Assembly (NCBI GenBank): GCA_913775725.1
Contig: CAJYNG010000025.1
Coordinates: 103,653-167,652, forward strand
Direction of reading: 5' to 3'
Origin: an uncultured Stenotrophomonas sp.
GTDB taxonomy: Bacteria > Pseudomonadota > Gammaproteobacteria > Xanthomonadales > Xanthomonadaceae
DNA: 64,000 nucleotides
Under the pieces are notes generated by a model. It ran no database searches. It was given only the letters and a program-made list of their open reading frames with translations, and was not told where the DNA came from. Both the position numbers and the translations under genes were made by a program. Below, piece by piece: positions 17,604 to 26,088 of the stretch; within the stretch, counting starts at the first letter, position 1; every line of letters starts with the position of its first letter.

Positions 17604-19376
17604 TCAGGCCTTCTTGCGTTCGGCGATGTACGCCTGGATCTGCTGTTCCAGCACCGGCAGCGGCACCGAGCCCTGCTTGAGCAGGGTGTCATGGAAACCC
17701 TTGATGTCGAACTTGTCGCCCAGTTCCTTCTCGGCCTGCGCACGCAGGCGCACGATGGCGATCTCGCCCAGCTTGTAGCTCAGCGCCTGGCCCGGCCAGG
17801 AAATGTAGCGGTCCACTTCGGTGGTCACTTCATGCTCGCTCAGCGCGGTGTGGTCGCGCAGGTAGGCCAGCGCCTGCTCGCGGGTCCAGCCCTTGCTGTG
17901 CACGCCGGTGTCGATCACCAGGCGCGTGGCGCGCCACATCTCGTAGGTCAGGCGGCCGAAATCCTCGTACGGGGTTTCATAGATGCCCATTTCCACGCCC
18001 AGTTTCTCGCAGTACAGCGCCCAGCCTTCGCCATAGGCGGAGATGTAGGCGTTGCGGCGGAACTCGGGCAGGTTCTTCTGCTCGGCGGCGATGGCGCCCT
18101 GCAGCGCGTGGCCCGGATCGGATTCATGCAGGGTCAGCGCCGGCAGGTTGTACAGCGGGCGCGACGGCAGGTTGTAGGTGTTGAGCCAGTAGGTGCCCAT
18201 GCCACCGCGGCCGGCGGTCCAGAACGGGGCGATGTCCGGCGGCACCGGCACGATGGTGAAGCGCGCGCGCGGCAGCGTCATGTACTTGCCAAGCTGGCCG
18301 TCTGCCCGCTTGGAGATCCACGCGGCACGCGACAGTAGCTCTTCCGGCGTCTTGGCGTAGAACTGCGGGTCGGTGCGCAGGAAGGTCAGGAATTCGGCGA
18401 AGCTGCCCTTGAACTTCACCTGCTTGATGATGTCGTTCATTTCCTTCTGGATGCGTGCGACTTCATCCAGGCCGATGCGGTGGATCTCGTCCGGCGACAG
18501 GTCCAGCGTGGTGTATTCGTGGATCTGCTGCTTGTAGTACGCCTTGCCGTCCGGCATCGCTTCGGCGGCCAGGGTGGTACGCGCCTGCGGCACGTACTCG
18601 TTGACGAAGAAGGTGCGCAGCTGCTGGAACGCGGGCACCACCTTGCCACTGATCGCTTCACGCGCCTGCGCCTGCAGCCTGGCCTGTTCGGCCGCCGGAA
18701 CGGTGTTGGGCAGCTTCTTGAACGGCGCGTACAGCGGCGATTCGGTGGGATCCATCAGCTCGGCGACGGTGGCGATGGAGACCTCGCGGCCATCGAGCAC
18801 CGCACGCGGCACGCTGAAGCCGCGCTTCAGGCCGGCGCGCATGTTTTCGGTCTGCTGGCCGAAGTAACGCGGCACATCATTCAGCCGTGCGATGTAGTTC
18901 TGGTAGTCCTGCACGGTCTTCATCTCGCGCCGCGCCATGAAGGACAGGTTGGACCAGAACGAGGAGTCGGCATTGAACGGCATCTCGTAGCCGCGCAGGC
19001 GCGTCTCTTCGGCCAGGTTGAATACCTGATCGCGGTAGATCGCGTAGTTGACCTGGTTGTCGGGCGACAGGGTCTTCGGATCGATCTTCTTCAGCGCGGC
19101 GAGGGTCTCGTCCCACACCTTCAGGCGCGCCTGCTGCGCGGCCGGGCCGACGTCGGGCATGCGGGTGGCATTGGCCGGGGCGTCTTCGTCCTCGCTGGCC
19201 TCGCCGCCGCCATCCTGGCGCCACTTCCATTCCTTCTCGTACAGCGCGCGGAAGGCGGCATCGGCGGGCGATTCGGTGGCCACGCTGGCCGGTGCGACGG
19301 TGGCGGGCGGCGCGGCCAGGGCCACAGCAGGGGCGGACAGGACGATCAGCAGGGCAACGGCAAGACGGGTTTTCAC
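17604..19376 (-). CDS. DUF885 family metallohydrolase, secreted
   Basis: Predicted zinc-dependent hydrolase of about 590 residues. The likely start is a GTG at 19376 (VKTRLAVALLIVLSAPAVAL), which gives a clean signal peptide; an earlier ATG at 19430 is possible. The C-terminal half has the zinc-binding motif HESDPGHALQ near residue 417 and the downstream glutamate segment GEGWALYCEKLG, both typical of DUF885 (related to M32-like metallopeptidases). An Asp/Glu-rich linker (GGGEASEDEDAP) follows the signal peptide. Substrate unknown; a peptidase role is inferred. Confidence 0.8.
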   Translation of the reverse strand: MKTRLAVALLIVLSAPAVALAAPPATVAPASVATESPADAAFRALYEKEWKWRQDGGGEASEDEDAPANATRMPDVGPAAQQARLKVWDETLAALKKIDPKTLSPDNQVNYAIYRDQVFNLAEETRLRGYEMPFNADSSFWSNLSFMARREMKTVQDYQNYIARLNDVPRYFGQQTENMRAGLKRGFSVPRAVLDGREVSIATVAELMDPTESPLYAPFKKLPNTVPAAEQARLQAQAREAISGKVVPAFQQLRTFFVNEYVPQARTTLAAEAMPDGKAYYKQQIHEYTTLDLSPDEIHRIGLDEVARIQKEMNDIIKQVKFKGSFAEFLTFLRTDPQFYAKTPEELLSRAAWISKRADGQLGKYMTLPRARFTIVPVPPDIAPFWTAGRGGMGTYWLNTYNLPSRPLYNLPALTLHESDPGHALQGAIAAEQKNLPEFRRNAYISAYGEGWALYCEKLGVEMGIYETPYEDFGRLTYEMWRATRLVIDTGVHSKGWTREQALAYLRDHTALSEHEVTTEVDRYISWPGQALSYKLGEIAIVRLRAQAEKELGDKFDIKGFHDTLLKQGSVPLPVLEQQIQAYIAERKKA

Positions 19377-19474
19377 GAGCACAGGTTCCCGGAAAGGCAG
19401 ACCCCGATGATGGCACCGCCCACGGCCCATGGCATGGGACGAAGGTCCTGCCTGCGCAGCGGACCGGGGCCCCG

Positions 19475-19534
19475 GTAGCGGCCAACCTGGGTTGGCCCCC
19501 CAGACCCAGCGCCGACCAAGGTCGGCATCTACCG
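19475..19534. repeat. Two SMAG-like hairpins
   Basis: A GTAG-headed ggccaacc / ggttggcc stem (19475-19501) and a reverse gccgaccaaggtcggc stem ending CTACC (19509-19534) lie between the DUF885 gene and the LAB_N gene. Confidence 0.65.
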
Positions 19535-19539
19535 GAGAC

Positions 19540-19887
19540 CTAGTGGCTGGCCCTGTCCCGCTTCCAGCCCCGGTGCTTGATGTCCAGCTGCAGGCTGTAC
19601 AGCGCGGTGAACGCCGGGAACAGGTTCTGCAGCACGCCCACCGAGTCCTGCTTGGCCGAGAACAGGAAGTAGCTCAGCGTCATCAGGCTGCCGACCACGC
19701 TCATGTACCAGAACAGCCGCGGGATCACCGGCTTGCCCGCACGCTTGGACGCGATGAACTGGACCAGCCAGCGGCCACCGAACATCAGCGCGCCGGTATA
19801 GCCGATCAGCTTCCAGCCGGTCACATGCAGGCCGGTCCAGTACAGCCAGGTCAGCGGCTGGTCGAGCCAGTGCAGTTCCAGGCCCAT
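19540..19887 (-). CDS. LAB_N (lipid A biosynthesis N-terminal) domain membrane protein
   Basis: Small inner-membrane protein of 115 residues from MGLELHWLDQPLTWLYW, with three predicted membrane spans (around residues 15-38, 58-77 and 85-103). It resembles stand-alone LAB_N proteins such as RgtF of Rhizobium, which work with a dolichyl-phosphate-mannose-synthase-like GT2. It overlaps the upstream GT2 gene by one base (TGATG), so the two are translationally coupled. A role in making or moving a polyprenyl-phosphate sugar for LPS decoration is inferred. Confidence 0.75.
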   Translation of the reverse strand: MGLELHWLDQPLTWLYWTGLHVTGWKLIGYTGALMFGGRWLVQFIASKRAGKPVIPRLFWYMSVVGSLMTLSYFLFSAKQDSVGVLQNLFPAFTALYSLQLDIKHRGWKRDRASH

Positions 19888-20609
19888 CACCGCTCTTCCA
19901 CCGCGGTGCGCTTGCTGCGGGTGATCAGCCAGGCCACGCCGCGCAGGTCGCGGATGCCGACCAGCGCGCGACCGAGGTTGTTGTACTTGGAGACGCCGGC
20001 GGTGCGGTGGCGGTGGTTGACCGGCACGCTGGTGGTCTTCCAGCCGGCACGCTGCATCAGCGCCGGCAGGTAGCGGTGCATGTGGTCGAAGTACGGCAGG
20101 TCGAGGAACGCGCTGCGCTCGAACAGCTTGATGCCGCAGCCGGTATCGGGCGTATCGTCGCGCAGCATGCGTGCACGGATGGCGTTGGCCCACTTGCTGG
20201 CCCAGCGCTTGCTGCCGCTGTCCTGGCGGTTGACCCGCCAGCCGGCGAACAGCTTCACCTGTGCCTCAGCTGCATCGCGCGCGGCCAGCAGCTTGGGAAT
20301 GTCGGCCGGATCATTCTGCCCGTCGCCATCCAGGGTCGCGATCCACGGCGCACGTGCGTGCTTGACGCCGGTGCGCAAGGCGGTGCTCTGCCCGCTCTGG
20401 TCCACGTGGTGCAGCACCCGCAGTTCCGGCGTAGTCGCCTTCAGGCCCTGCAGCACCGCCAGGGTGTCATCGCGCGAATGGTCGTCGATGTAGACGATCT
20501 CGAACGGCAGCCGCCCACGCAGTGCAGCGGTGATTTCGGCAACCAGCGGGGCGACATTGTCGCGTTCGTTGAACACCGGGACGACAACGGAAAGCTCGGG
20601 TTGGCTCAT
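19887..20609 (-). CDS. Family 2 glycosyltransferase (polyprenyl-phosphate sugar synthase type)
   Basis: GT-A enzyme of 240 residues from MSQPELSVVVPVFNERDNV. The metal/nucleotide site is seen as DDHSRDDT and TLDGDGQNDP (DxD-like). The product class is that of DPM1/ArnC/RgtE: transfer of a sugar from UDP-sugar to a lipid phosphate on the cytosolic face. It lacks the C-terminal TM pair of ArnC. Its neighbours, a UDP-glucuronate-epimerase-like gene upstream and a LAB_N gene downstream, suggest a galacturonosyl donor as product. Confidence 0.85.
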   Translation of the reverse strand: MSQPELSVVVPVFNERDNVAPLVAEITAALRGRLPFEIVYIDDHSRDDTLAVLQGLKATTPELRVLHHVDQSGQSTALRTGVKHARAPWIATLDGDGQNDPADIPKLLAARDAAEAQVKLFAGWRVNRQDSGSKRWASKWANAIRARMLRDDTPDTGCGIKLFERSAFLDLPYFDHMHRYLPALMQRAGWKTTSVPVNHRHRTAGVSKYNNLGRALVGIRDLRGVAWLITRSKRTAVEER

Positions 20610-20698
20610 AAGGCACTCGGCCAAAGGGGGACAAAGACCGCGCATTCTCCGAAGCCGAGGTTATCCGAAGATGAATCCGGCCGTGTGAGGATCCCTCC

Positions 20699-21664
20699 TC
20701 AGGCGCGATCGCCAAAATACTCGCGGCACCACTGCACGACGGGGGGCAACCCTTCTTCGATCGGAGTCACCGCATCGAAGCCGAATGCGTCATGGGCGCG
20801 CCGGGTATCGGCCATCGTGCGCACCATGTCGCCCGGCTGCATCGGCTTGTAGACCTTCTGCGCGGGGCGACCGGCGGCCTGCTCGATCACGCTGATGAAG
20901 CGCTCCAGCTCGACCGGCGTATGGTTGCCGAGGTTGAACACCCGGTGCGGTACCGGACCTTCGGCCGGATGCGCGAGCGCGCCGAGAATACCCGATACGA
21001 TGTCGGAAACATGTGTGAAATCGCGCTGCATGCGGCCTTCGTTGAACACGTCGATCGGACGCCCGGCCAGCACCGCGCGCGAGAACAGCAGCGGCGCCAT
21101 GTCCGGCCGGCCCCACGGGCCATACACGGTGAAGAAGCGCAGGCCGGTGGCATGCAGGCCGTACAGCTGCGCATAGGTGTAGGCCATCAGCTCGTTGGCC
21201 GCCTTGGTCGCCGCGTACAGCGAACGCGGCTGGTCCACGCGCTGGTCCTCGGAGAACGGCGGTGTGGCCGAGTCTCCGTAGACCGAGCTGCTGGACGCGT
21301 ACACCAGGTGCTGCACGCCGCGGTGGCGGCACAGCTCGAGCATGTTGACGAAGCCGACCAGGTTGCTGTCGACGTAGGCGTGCGGGTTTTCCAGCGAATA
21401 GCGCACGCCGGCCTGCGCGGCCAGATGGATCACCGCGGTCGGCTTCACTTCGTCGAACAGTGCCGCCAAGCCCTGCTGGTCGGTCAGGTCCAGGGTGCGC
21501 AGGTCCAGCGTCGGGCACAGCGCTGCCACGCGATCGCGCTTGATCTGCGGGTCGTAGTAGTCGTTGAAGTTGTCCAGGCCGACCACGGCCTGGCCCTGCT
21601 CCAGCAGGGCGCGGGCGGTGTAGGCACCGATGAAGCCGGCAGCGCCGGTGAGCAGGATGGTCAT
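20699..21664 (-). CDS. NAD-dependent epimerase, UDP-glucuronate 4-epimerase-like
   Basis: Extended short-chain dehydrogenase of 321 residues. The N-terminus has the NAD-binding motif TGAAGFIG followed by DNFNDYYD, a signature of UDP-glucuronate epimerases, and the catalytic YAATK sits near residue 150. The likely reaction is UDP-GlcA to UDP-GalA. It lies 89 bp upstream of the GT2 gene on the same strand. The 89-bp gap holds no recognised feature. Alternatives are dTDP-glucose dehydratase or UDP-GlcNAc epimerase, which fit the N-terminal motif less well. Confidence 0.85.
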   Translation of the reverse strand: MTILLTGAAGFIGAYTARALLEQGQAVVGLDNFNDYYDPQIKRDRVAALCPTLDLRTLDLTDQQGLAALFDEVKPTAVIHLAAQAGVRYSLENPHAYVDSNLVGFVNMLELCRHRGVQHLVYASSSSVYGDSATPPFSEDQRVDQPRSLYAATKAANELMAYTYAQLYGLHATGLRFFTVYGPWGRPDMAPLLFSRAVLAGRPIDVFNEGRMQRDFTHVSDIVSGILGALAHPAEGPVPHRVFNLGNHTPVELERFISVIEQAAGRPAQKVYKPMQPGDMVRTMADTRRAHDAFGFDAVTPIEEGLPPVVQWCREYFGDRA

Positions 21665-21708
21665 GGAAGGGCCCGCAAACGAAGTTCAGGCCCCCGATGT
21701 TACCGGTC

Positions 21709-22443
21709 TCAGAACAAACCGAAACGCTTCTTCGCGACGTTCACCCGTCCCGGCTCGATCACATCGTTGATCTGTTTCGCATCGAAGCGGTCGAGCAGTA
21801 CGTCGGCGCCCTTCTTCAGCTTCAGGTCCATCTCTTCGGGGTACAGCGGGACCAGGCTCATGAAGCTGATGCGCTTGCCGTCGTCCAGTTCCAGCGTGGC
21901 GAAGTCATCCGGCGTGGTGACCGGCGGCAGCACGATGGCGCCGTCGAAACCCACGTCCGGCGCATAGGGCTCGCTGGGATGGCCGTTGGGAATGGTGTGG
22001 CCGAAGCCCAGCCAGGTGTCGTACTCGTGCGGCAGCCGCGCCATGCCCTTCAGCAGGCGCACCGGCCAGTAGTTGCGCTCGTCCTCGAAGGCGTCCTGGG
22101 ACATCGGCCAGTCGGCCGGCAGGGTCACCATCAGCTCCATGTAGCGTGGTACGTCCGCGTCCGCCTCGGCGGGCACGGTCATCGGCAGGTCGCTCATGCC
22201 GGAGGTGACCAGGCGGAGGTACGGGCAATGGTCATTGGCCGGCACCACGTGCACGTCGATGTGCACCAGGTCGGAGATGAGTTCGTGCAGGACCGTGGCG
22301 ATCGGCCCGAGATGGCGCGCGATGTGGTCGCTGATCGCCTCGATATGCTGTTCTTCGCCGATGGCGAGTACAAAGTCCTTTTCGCGCCGGTGCCTCAGTA
22401 TCTGGGTGCCGTCCGGGCTGACGTCGTCGTATTCGTTGCTCAT
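21709..22443 (-). CDS. Suppressor of fused (SUFU) domain protein
   Basis: Cytosolic protein of 244 residues from MSNEYDDVSPDGTQILRHRR, preceded by GGGAGCAGGAC as ribosome binding site. Its pattern (HVVPANDHCPYLRLVTSGMS, YMELMVTLPADWP, NYWPVRLLKGMARLPHEYDT, GFGHTIPNG) is that of the bacterial SUFU-domain family. Bacterial members include immunity proteins of polymorphic toxin systems, but many stand alone with unknown roles. No toxin gene is adjacent. It lies 126 bp downstream of parB on the same strand. A longer frame to 22554 is less likely. Confidence 0.75.
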   Translation of the reverse strand: MSNEYDDVSPDGTQILRHRREKDFVLAIGEEQHIEAISDHIARHLGPIATVLHELISDLVHIDVHVVPANDHCPYLRLVTSGMSDLPMTVPAEADADVPRYMELMVTLPADWPMSQDAFEDERNYWPVRLLKGMARLPHEYDTWLGFGHTIPNGHPSEPYAPDVGFDGAIVLPPVTTPDDFATLELDDGKRISFMSLVPLYPEEMDLKLKKGADVLLDRFDAKQINDVIEPGRVNVAKKRFGLF

Positions 22444-22569
22444 GTCCTGCTCCCTGGATGAAGCCACGGGCCGGAGAGCAGTGCATCCCCCGGTGTGCGC
22501 GGCGGTGCGTTCCCTGTCATCTGCAGGACGCGGCAGGAACGGGCCGCATCCCATGTCGCTGCGCCAGGC

Positions 22570-23493
22570 TCAGCCTTGGCGCGTACGCAGCTTTTCCAGC
22601 ACGCCGTCCAGGGTATCCAGGTCGGTGTAGTGGATGATCAGCTTGCCCTTGCCGCCGCGGCCGTGGTTGATCGCCACCTTGGCGCCCAGTGCTTCGGACA
22701 GCTCGGTTTCCAGCGAGGCGATGTCGGCCTGCTGCACCTTCGGCGTGGCCACCGGGCGGTTGCTCGGCACCTTGCCGGCGGCGAAGGCCTGCGCACGGCG
22801 CTCGACCTCGCGCACCGACCAGCCTTCATCGGCCGCTTCCTGCGCCAGCTTGCCGGCCAGCTCGGGGGCCAGGGTCAGCAGCGCACGGGCGTGGCCCATT
22901 TCCAGGCGACGGGTTTCCAGCAGCAAGCGGATCGCCACCGGCAGCTCCAGCAGGCGCAGCAGGTTGGACACCGCCGCGCGCGAGCGGCCGACGGCCTCGG
23001 CCGCCTCGGCATGGGTCAGGGTGAACTCGCTGATCAGGCGCTGCAGCGCCTCGGCTTCTTCCAGCGGGTTGAGGTCTTCGCGCTGGATGTTCTCGATCAG
23101 CGCCATCGCGATGACGGTGCGGTCTTCCAGCTCGCGCACCACCACCGGCACTTCGTCCAGCCCGGCCAGCTGCGAGGCGCGCCAGCGGCGCTCACCGGCA
23201 ACGATTTCGTAGTTGCCCGCCGGCAGCTGGCGCACCAGGATCGGCTGGATCACACCCTGCGACTTGATCGAGTCGGCCAGCTCGGACAGCTTGCCCTCGT
23301 CCATCTCGCGGCGCGGCTGGTACTTGCCCGGCTGCAGCTGGCCCACGGCCAGCTTGCGCAGCACTTCACCCGGCAGCGGCTCGATCACCGCGGTGGTGGC
23401 CTGCACCTGACTGACCGCGCCTTTCGGGCCCAGCAGCGCATCCAGGCCACGGCCGAGGCCTCGCTTCTTGGCTGCCGGCTTGCTGCTGGTCAT
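22570..23493 (-). CDS. parB: Chromosome partitioning protein ParB
   Basis: CTPase and parS-binding protein of 307 residues starting MTSSKPAAKKRGLGRGLDAL, the classic ParB N-terminal RGLGRGLDALL box. The CTP-binding GERRWRA motif (boxes 1-2) is seen, with NIQREDLNPLEEA and a helix-turn-helix (THAEAAEAVGRSRAAVSN). Its start codon overlaps the parA stop by one base (TGATG). It spreads from parS sites near the origin and, with ParA, segregates chromosomes. Confidence 0.96.
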   Translation of the reverse strand: MTSSKPAAKKRGLGRGLDALLGPKGAVSQVQATTAVIEPLPGEVLRKLAVGQLQPGKYQPRREMDEGKLSELADSIKSQGVIQPILVRQLPAGNYEIVAGERRWRASQLAGLDEVPVVVRELEDRTVIAMALIENIQREDLNPLEEAEALQRLISEFTLTHAEAAEAVGRSRAAVSNLLRLLELPVAIRLLLETRRLEMGHARALLTLAPELAGKLAQEAADEGWSVREVERRAQAFAAGKVPSNRPVATPKVQQADIASLETELSEALGAKVAINHGRGGKGKLIIHYTDLDTLDGVLEKLRTRQG

Positions 23494-24290
23494 CAGACGG
23501 TCTCCACGGCCTTGGCGGCCTTGTTGCGTTCGTTGTTGCGGCGGATGATCTCGCCGGCCAGGCCCAGGTAAGCCACGCCGCCGCGCGAGGCGCGGTCGTA
23601 GCCGACGATGCTCTGGCCATGGCTGGGCGCCTCGGCCAGGCGCACGTTGCGCGGCACGATGGTGCGGAACACGCGGTCGCCGAAGTGCTCGGTGAGCTCG
23701 GCCGAGACCGCGTTGGCCAGGTTGTTGCGCACGTCGAACATGGTGCGCAGCACGCCTTCGATCTCCAACGCCGGGTTCAGGTTGGCACGCAGCGCTTCGA
23801 TGGTTTCCACCAGCGCGCTCAGGCCTTCCAGTGCGTAGTACTCGCACTGCATCGGCACGATCACCGAATCGGCGGCGGCCAGCGCGTTGAGCGTCAGCAG
23901 CGACAGCGCCGGCGGGCAGTCGATCAGGATGTAGTCGTACTCGTCGCGGATCGGTGCCAGCGCGCGCTTCAGCCGCTGCTCGCGCTCGCTCTGCGCCATC
24001 AGCTGGATCTCGGCCGCGGTCAGGTCGATGTTGCCGGGCAGCAGGTCATAGCCTTCGGCGGTCTGCACGCGTACATCGGCGGCGCTGGACTCGCCCAGCA
24101 GCAGATCGTAGGTGGAGGAAACCAGCTCACGCTTGTCCACGCCACTGCCCATGGTCGCGTTGCCCTGCGAATCCAGGTCGACCAACAGCACGCGCTTGGG
24201 TGCGTTGGCCAGGGAAGCGGCCAGGTTGACGGCGGTCGTGGTCTTGCCGACGCCACCCTTCTGGTTGGCGATGGCGATGATGCGGGCCAT
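23493..24290 (-). CDS. parA: Chromosome partitioning ATPase ParA
   Basis: Deviant Walker ATPase of 265 residues from MARIIAIANQKGGVGKTTTA. The signature KGGVGKTTT is at residues 11-19, DLDSQGN near 40 and ILIDCPPAL near 115. The frame continues upstream to 24383, but that segment lies between rsmG and parA and is not conserved-looking. Part of the rsmG-parA-parB group typical of xanthomonads. Confidence 0.96.
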   Translation of the reverse strand: MARIIAIANQKGGVGKTTTAVNLAASLANAPKRVLLVDLDSQGNATMGSGVDKRELVSSTYDLLLGESSAADVRVQTAEGYDLLPGNIDLTAAEIQLMAQSEREQRLKRALAPIRDEYDYILIDCPPALSLLTLNALAAADSVIVPMQCEYYALEGLSALVETIEALRANLNPALEIEGVLRTMFDVRNNLANAVSAELTEHFGDRVFRTIVPRNVRLAEAPSHGQSIVGYDRASRGGVAYLGLAGEIIRRNNERNKAAKAVETV

Positions 24291-24402
24291 GCGGGTGTGC
24301 CTCGTCGACGTGTGCTGGGACCGGTCATTATGCGTACAACCGGCCCCTTGCGGAAATCGTGAATCGCCAACCCGTTGTTCCACAAAGGGCTGGCGGCGGG
24401 AA

Positions 24403-25041
24403 TCAGGGACCTGTAACAGTGACCAGATGGCGTTCGCCGGCCAGGCCGGGCACGCTCAGCGGGGTCACTTCGCGCACCTGCCAGCCGGCCGGCAGCTCCG
24501 CGATCTCCTCATGGGGATAGACGCCCTTCATGGCCAGCAGTACGCCGCCGGGGCGCAGCAGGTGGCCGCCGACGCGGACGATGCCGGCCAGGGTGTCCAT
24601 CGCGCGCGCGGTCAGCTGGTCGTAACGACCGGCCTCTTCCAGCGCTTCGGCCCGCGATTCGGCCACGCGGGCGTTGCCCAGGCCCAGCTGGCGCACCGCC
24701 TCGCGCATGAAGCGCGCCTTCTTGCCGTTGCTCTCGACCAGGGTGACCTGCAGGCCCGGGCAGGCGATCGCCAGCGGGATGCCGGGCAGCCCGGGGCCGG
24801 TACCGAGGTCGGCCAGGCTGCCATCGGCCACGAACGGCTGCATCGCCAGCGAATCGAGCAGGTGGCGGGTGACCATCTCCTGCGGGTCGCGGATGGCGGT
24901 GAGGTTGTAGGTGCCGTTCCAGCGGTGCAGCAGGGCCAGGTAGCGCAGCAGCGGCGGCGCCAGCGCGGCGTCCAGGCCCATGCTGGCCAGGCCCTGTTCC
25001 AGCGTGGCAGCCACGCTGGCGGGAAGTGGGTGTTCGCTCAT
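24403..25041 (-). CDS. rsmG: 16S rRNA m7G527 methyltransferase RsmG (GidB)
   Basis: SAM-dependent methyltransferase of 212 residues that modifies G527 of 16S rRNA. The N-terminus [20 protein letters not shown] leads to [19 protein letters not shown] and the SAM site [16 protein letters not shown], then [15 protein letters not shown]. All of these are family hallmarks. It is 112 bp upstream of parA, on the same strand. Confidence 0.96.
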   Translation of the reverse strand: MSEHPLPASVAATLEQGLASMGLDAALAPPLLRYLALLHRWNGTYNLTAIRDPQEMVTRHLLDSLAMQPFVADGSLADLGTGPGLPGIPLAIACPGLQVTLVESNGKKARFMREAVRQLGLGNARVAESRAEALEEAGRYDQLTARAMDTLAGIVRVGGHLLRPGGVLLAMKGVYPHEEIAELPAGWQVREVTPLSVPGLAGERHLVTVTGP

Positions 25042-25080
25042 GCAGGCATTATCGCCGGTTTTGCGTGCTGATTCCCCGCT

Positions 25081-25680
25081 TCAGTGCGGATACCAGGCCA
25101 ATGCCGCACGGAACTGGCCGGTGGCCTGCCATTCGTGCAGGTGCCAGCGCGCGGCCTCGCCCAGTTCCGGGTCGCACCAGCGCAGGTGCAGGGCGCCATC
25201 GGCCCCCGGCGCCAGCTGCAGGCGGTGCAGGCCGAACGAGATGCCCTGCCCATGCGCCTTCAGGATGGCCTCCTTGATGCACCACACGCGGAAGAACCAG
25301 TGCTCGCGCCCGGCCTCGTCCAGGCTTTCCAGCCAGGCCACCTCCTCGGGGTGGAAGAAGCGCTGCACGATCTCCAGCAGGCGGGCCCGCGGCCGCAGCA
25401 GTTCCAGGTCCACGCCCAGCCGCACACCTTCGCCCAGCGCCACCAGCAGCACCTCGCCGCTGTGGCTCCAGCCGGTGCCGTAGTGGGCCAGTGCGCCGCT
25501 CAGTTCCGGCCGGCCCTTGTCATCGCGGACCAGCGGCAGCCTCTCCGGGTCGGCACCCAATGCCTGCGCCAGCACCTGCCGCGCCTGCGGTTCACCCCGG
25601 TGGCCCGGCACGTGCGGGCGGCGCCAGACCGTCACCGGGCCGAAGCGCCACGGGCCATCGAGGGTGGCTGGCAGGCTCAT
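25081..25680 (-). CDS. 4'-phosphopantetheinyl transferase (Sfp type)
   Basis: Enzyme that loads carrier proteins with phosphopantetheine, about 199 residues from MSLPATLDGPWRF (an ATG at 25707 is the alternative). Motifs are GVDLELLRPRARL (Mg-binding D-x-E) and FFRVWCIKEAILKAHGQG (WxxKEA). Fits Sfp/HetI-type enzymes that serve secondary-metabolite synthases. No synthase gene is present in this window. It lies 39 bp upstream of rsmG on the same strand. Confidence 0.85.
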   Translation of the reverse strand: MSLPATLDGPWRFGPVTVWRRPHVPGHRGEPQARQVLAQALGADPERLPLVRDDKGRPELSGALAHYGTGWSHSGEVLLVALGEGVRLGVDLELLRPRARLLEIVQRFFHPEEVAWLESLDEAGREHWFFRVWCIKEAILKAHGQGISFGLHRLQLAPGADGALHLRWCDPELGEAARWHLHEWQATGQFRAALAWYPH

Positions 25681-25764
25681 CCGCACGCGCCCATCACGCA
25701 ATTCCACGACGGGTTCACAGCCCTGCGCGTCAACTGGTCACAGTTCCCCACCGGAGGTTCGATC

Positions 25765-26016
25765 ATGGGCATCATCATCTGGCTGATCGTCGGCGGCATC
25801 GTAGGCTGGCTGGCCAGCATCATCATGAAGCGCGATGCCCAGCAGGGCATCATCCTCAACATCGTGGTCGGCATTGTCGGCGCGCTGATTTCCGGCTGGC
25901 TGTTCGGCGGCGGCATCAACGAAGCGATCACCATCCGCACCTTCCTGTTCTCGCTGATCGGTGCGGTGATCCTGCTGGCGATCGTCAACCTGTTCACCCG
26001 CAAGAGCATACGGTGA
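25765..26016 (+). CDS. GlsB/YeaQ/YmgE family stress-response membrane protein
   Basis: Small inner-membrane protein of 83 residues, MGIIIWLIVGGIVGWLASII at the start, with three glycine-rich hydrophobic helices. Preceded by GGAGGTTCGATC as ribosome binding site. Family members (transglycosylase-associated proteins) are induced by stress in many bacteria; the molecular role is unknown. Transcribed alone, divergent from the phosphopantetheinyl transferase. Confidence 0.9.
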   Translation: MGIIIWLIVGGIVGWLASIIMKRDAQQGIILNIVVGIVGALISGWLFGGGINEAITIRTFLFSLIGAVILLAIVNLFTRKSIR

Positions 26017-26023
26017 TCTGAGG

Positions 26024-26050
26024 GTAGTGTCGGCCGCCGGCCGGCAGACC
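26024..26050. repeat. SMAG-like hairpin
   Basis: GTAG-headed tgtcggcc-gcc-ggccggca stem just after the stop of the GlsB-like gene. Confidence 0.55.
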
Positions 26051-26056
26051 TTCCAG

Positions 26057-26086
26057 AACGGGCCCGGCAATCGTCGGGCCCCGTTC
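26057..26086. terminator. Possible bidirectional terminator hairpin
   Basis: AACGGGCCCG and CGGGCCCCGTT pair (one bulge) around TCGT-type loop sequence, between the convergent GlsB-like and exonuclease III genes. No long T run on either side. Confidence 0.4.
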
Positions 26087-26088
26087 GT

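Noticed and set aside
24376-24384. tgttccaca, like one half of a parS site, between rsmG and parA
   Set aside because: Only one arm is present; a full 16-bp dyad (tgtttcacgtgaaaca or close variant) is not seen here or elsewhere in the window.
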